NCBI GenBank assembly: GCA_023434325.1
Contig: JAEYSX010000002.1
Coordinates: 186,001 to 250,000 of the forward strand
From: Candidatus Parcubacteria bacterium
GTDB lineage: Bacteria; Patescibacteriota; Saccharimonadia; Saccharimonadales; UBA4665
Length of the DNA stretch: 64,000 nt
Reading direction: 5' to 3'
Under the pieces are notes generated by a model, which was given only the letters and a program-made list of their open reading frames with translations, did no database searches and was not told the DNA's origin. Shown here piece by piece: positions 42,720 through 51,289 of this stretch (position 1 is its first letter; the number at the start of each line of letters is the position of its first letter). The position numbers were made by a program, and so were the translations under genes.

Positions 42720-43216
42720 CACCCCTTACCATACTCGTACAAAAACACCCCGTCCTTTTGTGTGACCGGCTCTTTGTCCGGCACAACAAACGCAAAGCTT
42801 GCCAGGCGCAGCGGCCTGTCACCGCGCCAAGCCTCGATCTTTCTGTCTAACGTCGTCATCTGCCGCGGGATCATAAAAACAAAGATCGCATCGGCTGGCG
42901 GCCACGCGGTAGTAAAATAATTGCCCCAAATAACACGCACCTGATTTCGGTAGCGCCAGGTCTTGAGCCACGAAACCGCAAACATAAGCGGACTTAGCTC
43001 GATGCCAACCGCGTTAGCGCCGCGTTTAGCTGCCTCCACCAATACCCTGCCGTCGCCGCAACCCAAATCAAGTACCGTTTGCCCCGGCGCAAGATCCAGT
43101 AAATCCAGAGCGGTGTCAACATTTTTGCGCAGCGTGGGTAAATACGGAGGCCCGAACAGCACCACAAATCCCATAAGTAGCACCGCCGCCAGCAGCACGA
43201 CGTACGCGATTATCAT
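42716..43216 (-). CDS. membrane-anchored class I methyltransferase
   Basis: A 166-aa protein: an N-terminal hydrophobic helix (residues 2-24), then a SAM-binding fold with motif I VLDLGCGDGRVLVEAAKRG and acidic loop VGIELSP. The substrate is unknown. It is the last gene of the xseA-xseB operon, overlapping xseB by 4 nt. Confidence 0.85.
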   Translation of the reverse strand: MIIAYVVLLAAVLLMGFVVLFGPPYLPTLRKNVDTALDLLDLAPGQTVLDLGCGDGRVLVEAAKRGANAVGIELSPLMFAVSWLKTWRYRNQVRVIWGNYFTTAWPPADAIFVFMIPRQMTTLDRKIEAWRGDRPLRLASFAFVVPDKEPVTQKDGVFLYEYGKGC

Positions 43217-43413
43217 GGGGCTTGGGGCTTGAATTTCTCGATTGTGTTCTCGGCCTGCTCCAGATACTTCTCGAGTTTTGTAACCAAGCTCAACCCCTCT
43301 TCGTACAGCTTGACTGCCTCGTCTACCTGAACGTCGGGTGCCTGCAGCTTATCAAGCACCTCTTCTAGGCGCTGATTAAGCAATTGGTAACTATCTTGTT
43401 TCATATCCACCAT
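43213..43413 (-). CDS. xseB: exonuclease VII small subunit
   Basis: A 66-aa two-helix protein typical of XseB (LNQRLEEVLDKLQAPD, then EAVKLYEEGLSLVTKLEKYL). It binds XseA to form exonuclease VII, which degrades single-stranded DNA. It overlaps the end of xseA by 23 nt and the methyltransferase start by 4 nt. Confidence 0.92.
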   Translation of the reverse strand: MVDMKQDSYQLLNQRLEEVLDKLQAPDVQVDEAVKLYEEGLSLVTKLEKYLEQAENTIEKFKPQAP

Positions 43414-44527
43414 CCAGTGTAACTCCTTTTACCTGCGCGGTCACGCGGGCATCACTTAAACTAATCTGCACCTCGTCGCCAGGTTTTACCTGCGTGCCGC
43501 TTCGAATAAGTTCGCCTTCTGTTCGTACCAGCGCATAACCACGCTGCAACGCGGCGTTTGGATCATAGGCGACCAGCAGACGACTCTTCAGCTCCAGGCC
43601 CTGGCGCGCGTTTTGTACGGCGCGCAGGACATACTGATGCAAATCGCGGGTCGTCAAATCCAAGTGGCGCCTCGTCGTATCGAGCACATCCTGCACGTCG
43701 CGCTCGAGCTGCTTGCGCAGCGAGCGCACATTCGCCAACTGCGCTTTGCGATCCGGCACCAGCAACTCGGCGGCATTACTAGGCGTGCTTGCCCGCTGGT
43801 CGGCCGCCAGCTCGGCCATACACACGTCTACTTCGTGACCAATCGCAACCAGCGTCGGAATGCGACTTGCCGCAACCGCTCGCGTTACTTGCTCGGTGCT
43901 AAACGCCTGCAAATCCTCGGCACTTCCTCCGCCGCGCGTCACCACCAACACATCCGGCGGATCTCCGTCGGCATTTAACTGCTCGATAGCCGCAACAATC
44001 TGAGCCGGCGCGGCCTCGCCTTGCACCTGCACGTCTGCCAGCGAAATCCGCACGCCGCCCCACCGCTCACCCAAAACCTTAACAAAATCGCGGTACGCCG
44101 CAGATTCGCCCGAAGTAATAAGCCCAATGTGCTTGGGCGGATACGGTAGCGCCCGCTTGCGCTCCTCGTCAAACAACCCTTCAGCTCGCAGCTTTGCCTC
44201 TAGCAATTGAGCGGCCTTTTTGATCGAGCCCTCACCCGTCGGCCGCATACTCACAACCGTCACGCTAAACCCATACAGCGGATGCAAACGCGGCGAGCCG
44301 CTGACCGACATCATCATGCCGTCCTGCAAAGGCCCGGGCAGCTGGCGCACCGTACCAAAAAAGCGCACCGAAGCCGCTTCGTCCTTAAGATCAAAGTACA
44401 CCCACTGCCCTTTGCTTACGCGAAAATTGGCCAGCTCGCCCGTAACCGCCACAACCGGATACGCATAATCCAGCGTCTGGTTAAGCACCGCCACAAACTC
44501 GCTAACCGTAAACTCAATGTCTTGCAT
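43391..44527 (-). CDS. xseA: exonuclease VII large subunit
   Basis: A 378-aa protein with an N-terminal OB-fold (residues 1-100), a catalytic domain (TSGESAAYRDFVKVL, VTRGGGSAEDLQAF, IGHEVDVCMAELAADQRASTP) and a coiled-coil region. The C-terminus is shorter than in E. coli. A G-run lies 5 nt before the ATG at 44527. Confidence 0.95.
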   Translation of the reverse strand: MQDIEFTVSEFVAVLNQTLDYAYPVVAVTGELANFRVSKGQWVYFDLKDEAASVRFFGTVRQLPGPLQDGMMMSVSGSPRLHPLYGFSVTVVSMRPTGEGSIKKAAQLLEAKLRAEGLFDEERKRALPYPPKHIGLITSGESAAYRDFVKVLGERWGGVRISLADVQVQGEAAPAQIVAAIEQLNADGDPPDVLVVTRGGGSAEDLQAFSTEQVTRAVAASRIPTLVAIGHEVDVCMAELAADQRASTPSNAAELLVPDRKAQLANVRSLRKQLERDVQDVLDTTRRHLDLTTRDLHQYVLRAVQNARQGLELKSRLLVAYDPNAALQRGYALVRTEGELIRSGTQVKPGDEVQISLSDARVTAQVKGVTLDGGYETR

Positions 44528-44567
44528 CCACTACCCCCTTGCCGCTAATGCCCGCAGCGACCACTTT

Positions 44568-45632
44568 TTATGACTCATGCGGCTGATCCAGCGGAGTCTT
44601 GCCGGTCTGGCGCACGCTTCGATGATACAAGACATATCCGGGCGGCAACTGAATAAGCGTCGTCAATACACGCCACATCACCGTAACTGGCAGACTTAAC
44701 GCCGCCGGAATACCGCCGGCGGCCAGTACGCCAATCATAAGCGCTTCGTAAATCCCCGCCCCGCCAGGAAGCACCGAGATCAAACCGGCAAAGTTAGCCA
44801 CCGAGTACGCAACGATAATTGCGCCAAGATTAACCCACTCGCCAAAAGCCAGGTACACGCAGTAAATTGCAATCACCGCCGATAAGTTAACGACCAGAGC
44901 CCATGCGAGCGGCGAACTCAACTCGCGCCACCGCGACTCAATCGTCTTGTAGCTGACGTGCAGGTCCTTGACAATCCCCTCGGCTCGCTCGGTACTGATT
45001 GTATCACCCTTGTGCCGCGTAACCAGCCCAACGACCTTGTTAATTGCGCGAGTAATAGCGGTAAATGCCGTGTGAATCCGTCGCTCCGAGCCAATAATCG
45101 CCACAAATCCAACGGTCCCCACCAGCAGCAGCGTAGTGATCGATCCAGCCACCAACATCATAAGGTTGCTTGCCTTGCCGTCGAGCGCCAAAATCAGCAG
45201 CCCAACCATCAACAGCAGCTCAAACGACACAAACAGCAGCAAAAGCTTCATAATCTGCACCAAACTCGCTTGCGTCGCGGTAATATTGGCGCTGCGCATC
45301 CGTACGCCAAAGTACGAAATGCCCGATACGCCGCCGCTCGGAAACACCTGGTTTACAAAGTTTAGCTCTAGCGCCGCCCGAATCATAAAGCCGTAGTGCA
45401 ATTTGTGGCCGATAAGCGCAAACATCCCCTGGTACATACGCGCCTGCGCGTGGTAGCTCAAAGCAATTAAGGGAAGGATAAACACCAGGTAGTGCCAATC
45501 TACCTTGCCCAAATTCTGAAACGTATCGACAATCTGATCACGAATCAAAAAGACCAAAAGCACCAACACCGCCAACGTAACGACGTTCACGATTATCTTC
45601 CAGTTACGACGAAGAAACGTTTGCCTTGCCAT
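44568..45632 (-). CDS. flippase-like/LPG-synthase-type membrane protein
   Basis: About 354 aa with eight or more hydrophobic segments. It matches the UPF0104/AglD-MprF N-terminal family, with FPSGGVSGISYFGVRMR and the C-terminal PGGAGIYEALMIG. Members move or flip lipids or build lipid-linked glycans; the substrate is unknown and the MprF synthase domain is absent. The frame extends upstream to 45695, but TATAAT (45645-45640) lies 7 nt before the ATG at 45632, so that start is used. Confidence 0.88.
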   Translation of the reverse strand: MARQTFLRRNWKIIVNVVTLAVLVLLVFLIRDQIVDTFQNLGKVDWHYLVFILPLIALSYHAQARMYQGMFALIGHKLHYGFMIRAALELNFVNQVFPSGGVSGISYFGVRMRSANITATQASLVQIMKLLLLFVSFELLLMVGLLILALDGKASNLMMLVAGSITTLLLVGTVGFVAIIGSERRIHTAFTAITRAINKVVGLVTRHKGDTISTERAEGIVKDLHVSYKTIESRWRELSSPLAWALVVNLSAVIAIYCVYLAFGEWVNLGAIIVAYSVANFAGLISVLPGGAGIYEALMIGVLAAGGIPAALSLPVTVMWRVLTTLIQLPPGYVLYHRSVRQTGKTPLDQPHES

Positions 45633-45732
45633 TGATTGCATTATACAAGATACCCAAAATATACTTACGTTTTTTGTCGCCCTCTGTTTTACCATTCCCG
45701 CACGGGCGGCAATCCAGTAGAATAAAGAGGAG

Positions 45733-46920
45733 ATGCATTACAAAAGTCTATTCGTCCTTGGACGTCAACCCGCCATCGGTATGGCCGAGCTAGAAAGCTT
45801 GCTCGGCGCCGAGCACATTCACGTTGCCGGCCAAGCAGCCGTTCTAAGCGATATTAACCCCGAAGAGATCGACTTTACGCGCATCGGCAGCGCCACGCGT
45901 ATCGCACGGGTAATCACCCGCTTTGACGCGACCAACTGGACAACCGTAGCCCGCAACCTAGAAAAAACGTTCCCCGCCCAGCTGGACTACCTGCCGCTCG
46001 AAGGCAAACTCAAGCTTGGGCTGAGCGTATTTGGCTTGCAAGCCACCACACAGCAACTATTCCGAACAGGCTTGCAGCTCAAAAACATCTGCAAGCGCGC
46101 CGGCCGCTCTGTGCGCCTGGTACCCAACACCGATCCCGCCCTGTCCAGCGCCGCTGTATTGCACAATCAACTGACCAGCGATCTTGGCCGCGAATTTTTA
46201 CTAGTGCGGGACGGCGACAGTACATGGCTGGCCCAAACGATAGCTGTCCAGGATATCAACGCCTACGCACGCCGCGACCAAAACCGCCCCAAGCGCGACG
46301 CCCGCGTCGGTATGTTGCCACCCAAACTCGCTCAAACTATTGTTAATCTGGGAACCGGCCCCTTGCCCGCCTCCGAGGATGCTGTCGTACTCGACCCATT
46401 CTGTGGCACTGGCGTGGTCCTACAAGAGGCTTTGCTAATGGGGTACGGCGCCTACGGCACCGACATCGAACCGCGCATGATAGACTACTCGGCCCAAAAC
46501 CTAGAATGGCTGGCAACGCACGGCAAAGAAACCGACCCCACTCTAGAGGTCGGCGACGCCACTACACACAACTGGGGCCATCCGTTCGCCGTCGTGGCCT
46601 GCGAAACCTATCTTGGTCGTCCACTTAGCTCGTGGCCTAAAAGCGACACGCTCACCGAAATTATTGGCACCTGTAACGCTATCATCGAGCGTTTCTTGCA
46701 GAACATAGCCCAGCAAATCGAGCCCGGCAAGCGCCTCTGCCTAGCCGTCCCCGCTTGGCACGGACCCGGCGACAGAATCTATCACCTACCCCTTATTGAC
46801 CGGCTGGAACAAATCGGGTATAATCGTTACAGATTTGAGCATGTGCAGGATGCCGATCTGGTCTACTACCGACCAGAACAACTCGTAGCCCGCGAATTGC
46901 TCGTAATAACAAGGAAGTAA
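45733..46920 (+). CDS. TRM11-like RNA methyltransferase
   Basis: A 395-aa protein with an N-terminal THUMP-like region (residues 1-160) and a Rossmann methyltransferase domain whose motif I is VLDPFCGTGVVLQEALLMGY. The usual catalytic DPPY is replaced by a CETYLG-type sequence, so substrate or activity may differ from Trm11/TrmN. TAGAAT (45718-45723) and AGAGGAG lie within 15 nt of the ATG. A promoter for rpmA is embedded near its 3' end. Confidence 0.82.
   Translation: MHYKSLFVLGRQPAIGMAELESLLGAEHIHVAGQAAVLSDINPEEIDFTRIGSATRIARVITRFDATNWTTVARNLEKTFPAQLDYLPLEGKLKLGLSVFGLQATTQQLFRTGLQLKNICKRAGRSVRLVPNTDPALSSAAVLHNQLTSDLGREFLLVRDGDSTWLAQTIAVQDINAYARRDQNRPKRDARVGMLPPKLAQTIVNLGTGPLPASEDAVVLDPFCGTGVVLQEALLMGYGAYGTDIEPRMIDYSAQNLEWLATHGKETDPTLEVGDATTHNWGHPFAVVACETYLGRPLSSWPKSDTLTEIIGTCNAIIERFLQNIAQQIEPGKRLCLAVPAWHGPGDRIYHLPLIDRLEQIGYNRYRFEHVQDADLVYYRPEQLVARELLVITRK
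46796..46824 (+). promoter_or_regulatory. rpmA promoter inside the TRM11-like gene
   Basis: TTGACC (46796-46801), exactly 17 nt, TATAAT (46819-46824). It predicts a start near 46831 and a 5' leader of about 96 nt for rpmA. Confidence 0.65.
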
Positions 46921-46926
46921 CCAAGT

Positions 46927-47199
46927 ATGTCACACGTCAAATCAGGCGGTAGCGCCAGAATCAACAAAAACAGCCCTGGTCAGCGACTAGGCGTCAAGCT
47001 TTTTGGTGGCGAGAAAGTCGCAACCGGCCAAGTGATTGTTCGCCAAGTTGGTATGACCAAGCGCGGCGGCAAAGGCACCAAGGTTAGCCGTAACTTCACT
47101 ATCCACGCCGAGCGTGACGGTGTTGTAACCTACAAGACCCGCAAGGTTCGCCGCTTTACCGGCCACACCGTGCGCCGCACAGAAGTTACTGTCGAGTAA
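46927..47199 (+). CDS. rpmA: 50S ribosomal protein L27
   Basis: A 90-aa L27 (HVKSGGSARINKNSPGQRLG, then LFGGEKVATGQVIVRQVG and AERDGVVTY). L27 reaches the peptidyl-transferase centre. It is usually in an rplU-rpmA pair; rplU is not here. AAGGAAG lies 9 nt before the ATG. A terminator follows 15 nt after the stop. Confidence 0.95.
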   Translation: MSHVKSGGSARINKNSPGQRLGVKLFGGEKVATGQVIVRQVGMTKRGGKGTKVSRNFTIHAERDGVVTYKTRKVRRFTGHTVRRTEVTVE

Positions 47200-47214
47200 A
47201 CAGTCTCTCGACTC

Positions 47215-47242
47215 AAAAAAGACCCTCTCATGGGTCTTTTTT
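47215..47242. terminator. terminator after rpmA
   Basis: A6, GACCC, loop TCTCAT, GGGTC, T6: a bidirectional intrinsic terminator between rpmA and the convergent GS-like gene. Confidence 0.9.
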
Positions 47243-47290
47243 ATTATTCGATGCAAAAAAACTGCTCTTAGCAGATACTCCACTACGTCT

Positions 47291-48964
47291 CTACTCTAAA
47301 GGGTTAACAGGTTCGACTGAGCCGAGCCAATCGATAACAGATTCCAATTGATCTCCGTATGCCATGTGCGCCACAACAGACGACCTCAGACCGGCGAGCG
47401 CACGACTGCGGTCTTCTCTCTTAAATACATTCTCGCCGAGGATCGCCGTAACCGACTCAAGCCTTACGCGCCTTAGCCTGTCATTCACCTTTCCAATGAG
47501 TCGCCCTAATTCCTCCGGAGGAATCCGATCTAATGGTCTCTCTTGCGAAGACTCCACTTGGGACTGATATACCGTGTGCAAACTCTCGACTGTCACATGT
47601 GGCACGCCCGCGCTATCAAGGCGCACAGCCTGATAAATAGTAGGAAGAAGGCCAATATCACTAAATTCATCACCAAGTAAAGACCGTCGCAATTCCCCAC
47701 CGCCGCTCATCAAATAGCCAAAGCTAAGATCGAAACCACCGGTTGACTTAGGCACTGCCTTCTCGAAGCTCCTCTTGATAGCCAAATCCGAACCTTTATT
47801 AAAGTCAGGGCCATTATGCACCCTAAAAATTTGTTGCTCATGTGGTACCGAATAACCTTCTAGTGCAATTCCGCCGCGGGTACGTATCGCCCCAAAGACG
47901 GCACCCGACATAAGCCACGTCAGACCTTCGTCTACCCTACCAAAACTACTTCGTAACTCAATTCGATCTTCTATAATCCGCAGATTCTTACGCGTTGGAC
48001 CCATCTCGAATCGGGCGCTGCCGTGCTGACCAAAATGGTAATCATACTGCATGGCATCATGATGCAGCCAGACTCCATCCTCGAAAGCAGCTCCCACACC
48101 AGCAACAATATCGAGCGTACGCTTTCGGCGATGCTCAGACTGTCCGATCATAGGCATCATAACCCCATTGCTATCGGCCTCGTACATACTCAGGTTAATA
48201 TGCTCTTTGCGCATAGAGAGCAATACGCCATATTCGCTCGCAATTTCTGTCATACGACTGAGGATAGTCGCTTCCCTACGAACAGCCTCGCCCGGCGACG
48301 TAGGGGATAGACGAATCTCGCTAACCGAATCACTATCGTAATATCCGCTCTGAAGTTTACCGGTTCCAAACCGAAATTCTAGCCAGCCACTCTCTTCCGA
48401 ATATTCGTCAATTTTGGAAAGTGGTACTCCCTGAGGCGGCCGAGTAATCGCAAGCGAGGGCCTAGAAAACTCTTTGTACAATCTAAAGTTTATCAACTCT
48501 CTCAGGCCAAAATCATCAATTTGACCAAGCCATTCCGCTTGTCGAGCGACTTCCTCTTCACTCTGAGGCACCAGACCCGCGACAAGCTCCCTTGCCTCCT
48601 CGCGAAAATCAGACAACACACCCCGCTTCGTTTCATCGTCAATAACCTCACCGTCTATAAGCTCAGGATTGCGGATCATACCCCGCTCAATCTTTGCCTT
48701 ATACGGGTGTATAGTATCGGACTCCGTGTATCCCCTAAAACCAGCCGGAGCAAACAGCATGACCTCGGCTTCGATGCCACAGCGCATCGGCAACTGCCAG
48801 CTCCGCCCTACCTCCTCCAGCGCTTCAACGCGAGCGGCGTAATTCGGCCTTGGCACCTCCTGCAAGCGAGCCCGCTCAGATAGCGGGATAATTGGAAGAA
48901 AAGGGCCTAAGGAACGGCCAATCGGGTTATCTGATTCTCCTGGCGGAGGCACTTGTTCCGACAT
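47291..48964 (-). CDS. putative GS/GCS-fold carboxylate-amine ligase
   Basis: A 557-aa protein not assigned to a named family. Several motifs recall the glutamine synthetase / gamma-glutamylcysteine ligase superfamily: GIEAEVML near residues 63-70 (metal-binding E-x-E), WLEFRFGTGKL, SEIRLSP, KEHINLSM (compare H-x-N-x-S of GS enzymes) and ARFEMGPTRKNLR. An ATP-dependent amide-bond-forming role is likely but unproved. The N-terminal 35 residues are Pro-rich. TAAAAT lies about 9 nt before the ATG. No substrate clue comes from the neighbours. Confidence 0.55.
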   Translation of the reverse strand: MSEQVPPPGESDNPIGRSLGPFLPIIPLSERARLQEVPRPNYAARVEALEEVGRSWQLPMRCGIEAEVMLFAPAGFRGYTESDTIHPYKAKIERGMIRNPELIDGEVIDDETKRGVLSDFREEARELVAGLVPQSEEEVARQAEWLGQIDDFGLRELINFRLYKEFSRPSLAITRPPQGVPLSKIDEYSEESGWLEFRFGTGKLQSGYYDSDSVSEIRLSPTSPGEAVRREATILSRMTEIASEYGVLLSMRKEHINLSMYEADSNGVMMPMIGQSEHRRKRTLDIVAGVGAAFEDGVWLHHDAMQYDYHFGQHGSARFEMGPTRKNLRIIEDRIELRSSFGRVDEGLTWLMSGAVFGAIRTRGGIALEGYSVPHEQQIFRVHNGPDFNKGSDLAIKRSFEKAVPKSTGGFDLSFGYLMSGGGELRRSLLGDEFSDIGLLPTIYQAVRLDSAGVPHVTVESLHTVYQSQVESSQERPLDRIPPEELGRLIGKVNDRLRRVRLESVTAILGENVFKREDRSRALAGLRSSVVAHMAYGDQLESVIDWLGSVEPVNPLE

Positions 48965-49037
48965 AATACATAGATTTTAACATAATCACGATAAAAAAAC
49001 AAATCTCAGACTCCGTCGCTAACGCCTCTTTGGTCTA

Positions 49038-49436
49038 CTACAGGCCGAGATGGTGCTTGATTCGGGCGATGACGTCGGTGATGACGACTTGGGATTTTAC
49101 GAGGTAATCGTCTACGCCGAGGTCTTCGGCACGTTTGCGGTCGGCTTCTTGGCTGAGAGCGGTGAGCATGATGACCTTGAGGTTGGTGGTTTCTGGGGTG
49201 TTGCGCAAGATATCCAGCACGTCAAAGCCGCTTACCTTGGGCATCATTACATCTAGCAGTACTAAGTCGGGGCGATATTCGGTAGCGGCAGCCAAAGCCT
49301 CTTCACCATTGGCGACGCGCCGAACGTCAAAACCCTCGGCCTGCAGGCGAACGATATATACGCCAGCTAAGGCGTCGTCGTCTTCGACAAACAATATTTT
49401 TTTGGCAGGTTTTCCAGGTTGAGCTGCTAGATCCAT
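49038..49436 (-). CDS. single-domain response regulator
   Basis: A 132-aa receiver with Asp62 in LDVMMPKVSG, an acidic triad at residues 19-21, Thr in MLTALSQ and Lys in YLVKSQ. It is close in sequence to the receiver at 5984 (shared VMMPxxSGFxxLDIxRNT and VKSQV). No output domain. It begins 15 nt after the pyrG stop and is probably co-transcribed with it. A cognate kinase is not adjacent. Confidence 0.92.
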   Translation of the reverse strand: MDLAAQPGKPAKKILFVEDDDALAGVYIVRLQAEGFDVRRVANGEEALAAATEYRPDLVLLDVMMPKVSGFDVLDILRNTPETTNLKVIMLTALSQEADRKRAEDLGVDDYLVKSQVVITDVIARIKHHLGL

Positions 49437-49451
49437 ATAGCTTAAGCTACC

Positions 49452-51068
49452 TTATTTCTTTGCCTTTTGCAATTGCAAACATGCGCCGATAAAGCCCGTA
49501 AACATCGGATGAGCACGATTAGGACGCGACTTAAACTCGGGGTGGAACTGGCTTGCGATATAAAACGGATGATCAATGCCTTCGATAATCTCGACCAGGC
49601 TTCCGTCTGGGCTGGCGCCGGCTACACGGACGCCCCACTGCTCATATTGATCGCGGTACTTGTTGGTACATTCGTAGCGGTGGCGGTGGCGCTCGACAAC
49701 CTCGTCTGTGCCGTATAACTCGCGCACCTGGCTGCCCTCGGTTAACACGCAAGGATAATCGCCAAGGCGCATCGTTCCGCCGGTATTCTCCTTACCTCGC
49801 TGCCCTGCCATGGTGTCGATAAGCGGATGTGGCGTGTTTGGATCGACTTCGGTCGTGTTAGCGCCCTCTAGGCCGTGTCGGCGAGCTGCACCGATAAGCA
49901 TCATGTGTAAGCCGTAGCACAGCCCTAAGCACGGCACATTGTTGTCTAGAGCGTACTGCGCTGCCTTAATCTTACCCTCGACACCGCGCGTACCAAAACC
50001 ACCAGTTATGACCAGACCGTCAAAGTCCTTAAGATCCTCGCTGATATCGTCTTTGTCGCCCAAAACAGACGCGTCGACCCATTCTAGCTCGACATTGGCC
50101 TCGCCCCACCATGCAGCAGAACGCAGCGCCTCAAACACACACAAGTAGGTGTCTTCGTTGTCCATATATTTGGCCACGATACCGACCCGGACCGTACGGT
50201 CGTAGGTGCGCATCGAGCGCTCGACCATGTCGCGCCATGGCGTTAGATCGGCTGTGGTGGTTTCTAAACCCAACTTACGCGTTATAACGTCCGCAATACC
50301 GGCGTCTTCTAACGTTAGCGGAACTTCGTAAATACTCTTGGCATTGGGCATGAGCGCAATCGCCTCTTCTTCGACGCCGCTAAACAAACTGAGCTTAGCA
50401 ATAGAATGCGGATTGGTCGGGTTTTCGCTGCGCGCAACCAAAACGTCAGGGCTAATGCCCATGCTACGCAGTTCGCGCACCGCATTTTGCGCCGGCTTGG
50501 TCTTGGTTTCTTTGCTGGCGCCCAGATACGGCAGATATACGACGTGTACGTATACGCAGTTTTCGCGGCCGACACGCATGCCAAACTCGCGAATTGCCTC
50601 TATAAAGCTCTGACTTTCGACATCACCTACGGTACCACCGATTTCTACGATATGGACGTCAAAACCCTCGCCCGCTTCGCGGATCGAGGTCTGAATGGCG
50701 CTCATGACGTGCGGTACGATCTGCACCGTCTGGCCTTGATATTTGCCGGCACGCTCGTCCTCAATAACACGCTGCAAAACCCTACCCTGCATAAGCGAGC
50801 TTGCCTGGGTTAGCTCTTCGTCCAAAAAGCGCTCGTAGTGGCCAAGGTCAAGATCGGTCTCGGCGCCATCTTTGGTGACAAAGCACTCGCCGTGCTCGCG
50901 CGGGTTGAGCATTCCCGCGTCGACATTGAGATAAGGGTCACATTTTTGGAGGTTTACGCGGAGTCCGCGGGCCTTTAAGAGATTGGCAATCGAGGCGGCC
51001 GTGATACCCTTTCCGAGTCCGGAAAGCACCCCACCTGTAACAAAAATATACTTTGTCGTCTTAGACAC
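49452..51068 (-). CDS. pyrG: CTP synthase
   Basis: A 538-aa enzyme that converts UTP to CTP with glutamine. The N-terminal synthetase domain has VTGGVLSGLGKGITAASIA and DGAETDLDLGHYERF. The C-terminal glutaminase has the nucleophile Cys in CLGLCYGLHM and His-Pro-Glu in QFHPEF. The start is GTG at 51068, with AGAGG 5 nt upstream. Confidence 0.97.
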   Translation of the reverse strand: MSKTTKYIFVTGGVLSGLGKGITAASIANLLKARGLRVNLQKCDPYLNVDAGMLNPREHGECFVTKDGAETDLDLGHYERFLDEELTQASSLMQGRVLQRVIEDERAGKYQGQTVQIVPHVMSAIQTSIREAGEGFDVHIVEIGGTVGDVESQSFIEAIREFGMRVGRENCVYVHVVYLPYLGASKETKTKPAQNAVRELRSMGISPDVLVARSENPTNPHSIAKLSLFSGVEEEAIALMPNAKSIYEVPLTLEDAGIADVITRKLGLETTTADLTPWRDMVERSMRTYDRTVRVGIVAKYMDNEDTYLCVFEALRSAAWWGEANVELEWVDASVLGDKDDISEDLKDFDGLVITGGFGTRGVEGKIKAAQYALDNNVPCLGLCYGLHMMLIGAARRHGLEGANTTEVDPNTPHPLIDTMAGQRGKENTGGTMRLGDYPCVLTEGSQVRELYGTDEVVERHRHRYECTNKYRDQYEQWGVRVAGASPDGSLVEIIEGIDHPFYIASQFHPEFKSRPNRAHPMFTGFIGACLQLQKAKK

Positions 51069-51166
51069 GACTACCTCTGTTAAGCTTTTATCTTGTACGA
51101 TAGTACCCCAAACGTAAGCTGCTTACAAGAGTAAACGTATAAAATACAGCATGTCCACGATTACTT

Positions 51167-51274
51167 CTAGCCTGCGCATATTTTATTTTGGAGCACAGAA
51201 AACGCCAAAGGCAGTTGTCTTGTTTTCCTTGCGGACTATAGCCGAATCTCCAAAATAAAATATGCGCAGGCTAG
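51167..51274. repeat. core-and-arms palindromic element, copy B
   Basis: A 54-nt core (51194-51247) that differs from copy A by about four changes, inside perfect 27-nt inverted arms (51167-51193 and 51248-51274). The arms share only the innermost GGAG/CTCC with copy A. It lies between ctpA and pyrG, both on the minus strand. Confidence 0.88.
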
Positions 51275-51289
51275 TTCTCGCCCTCTATT

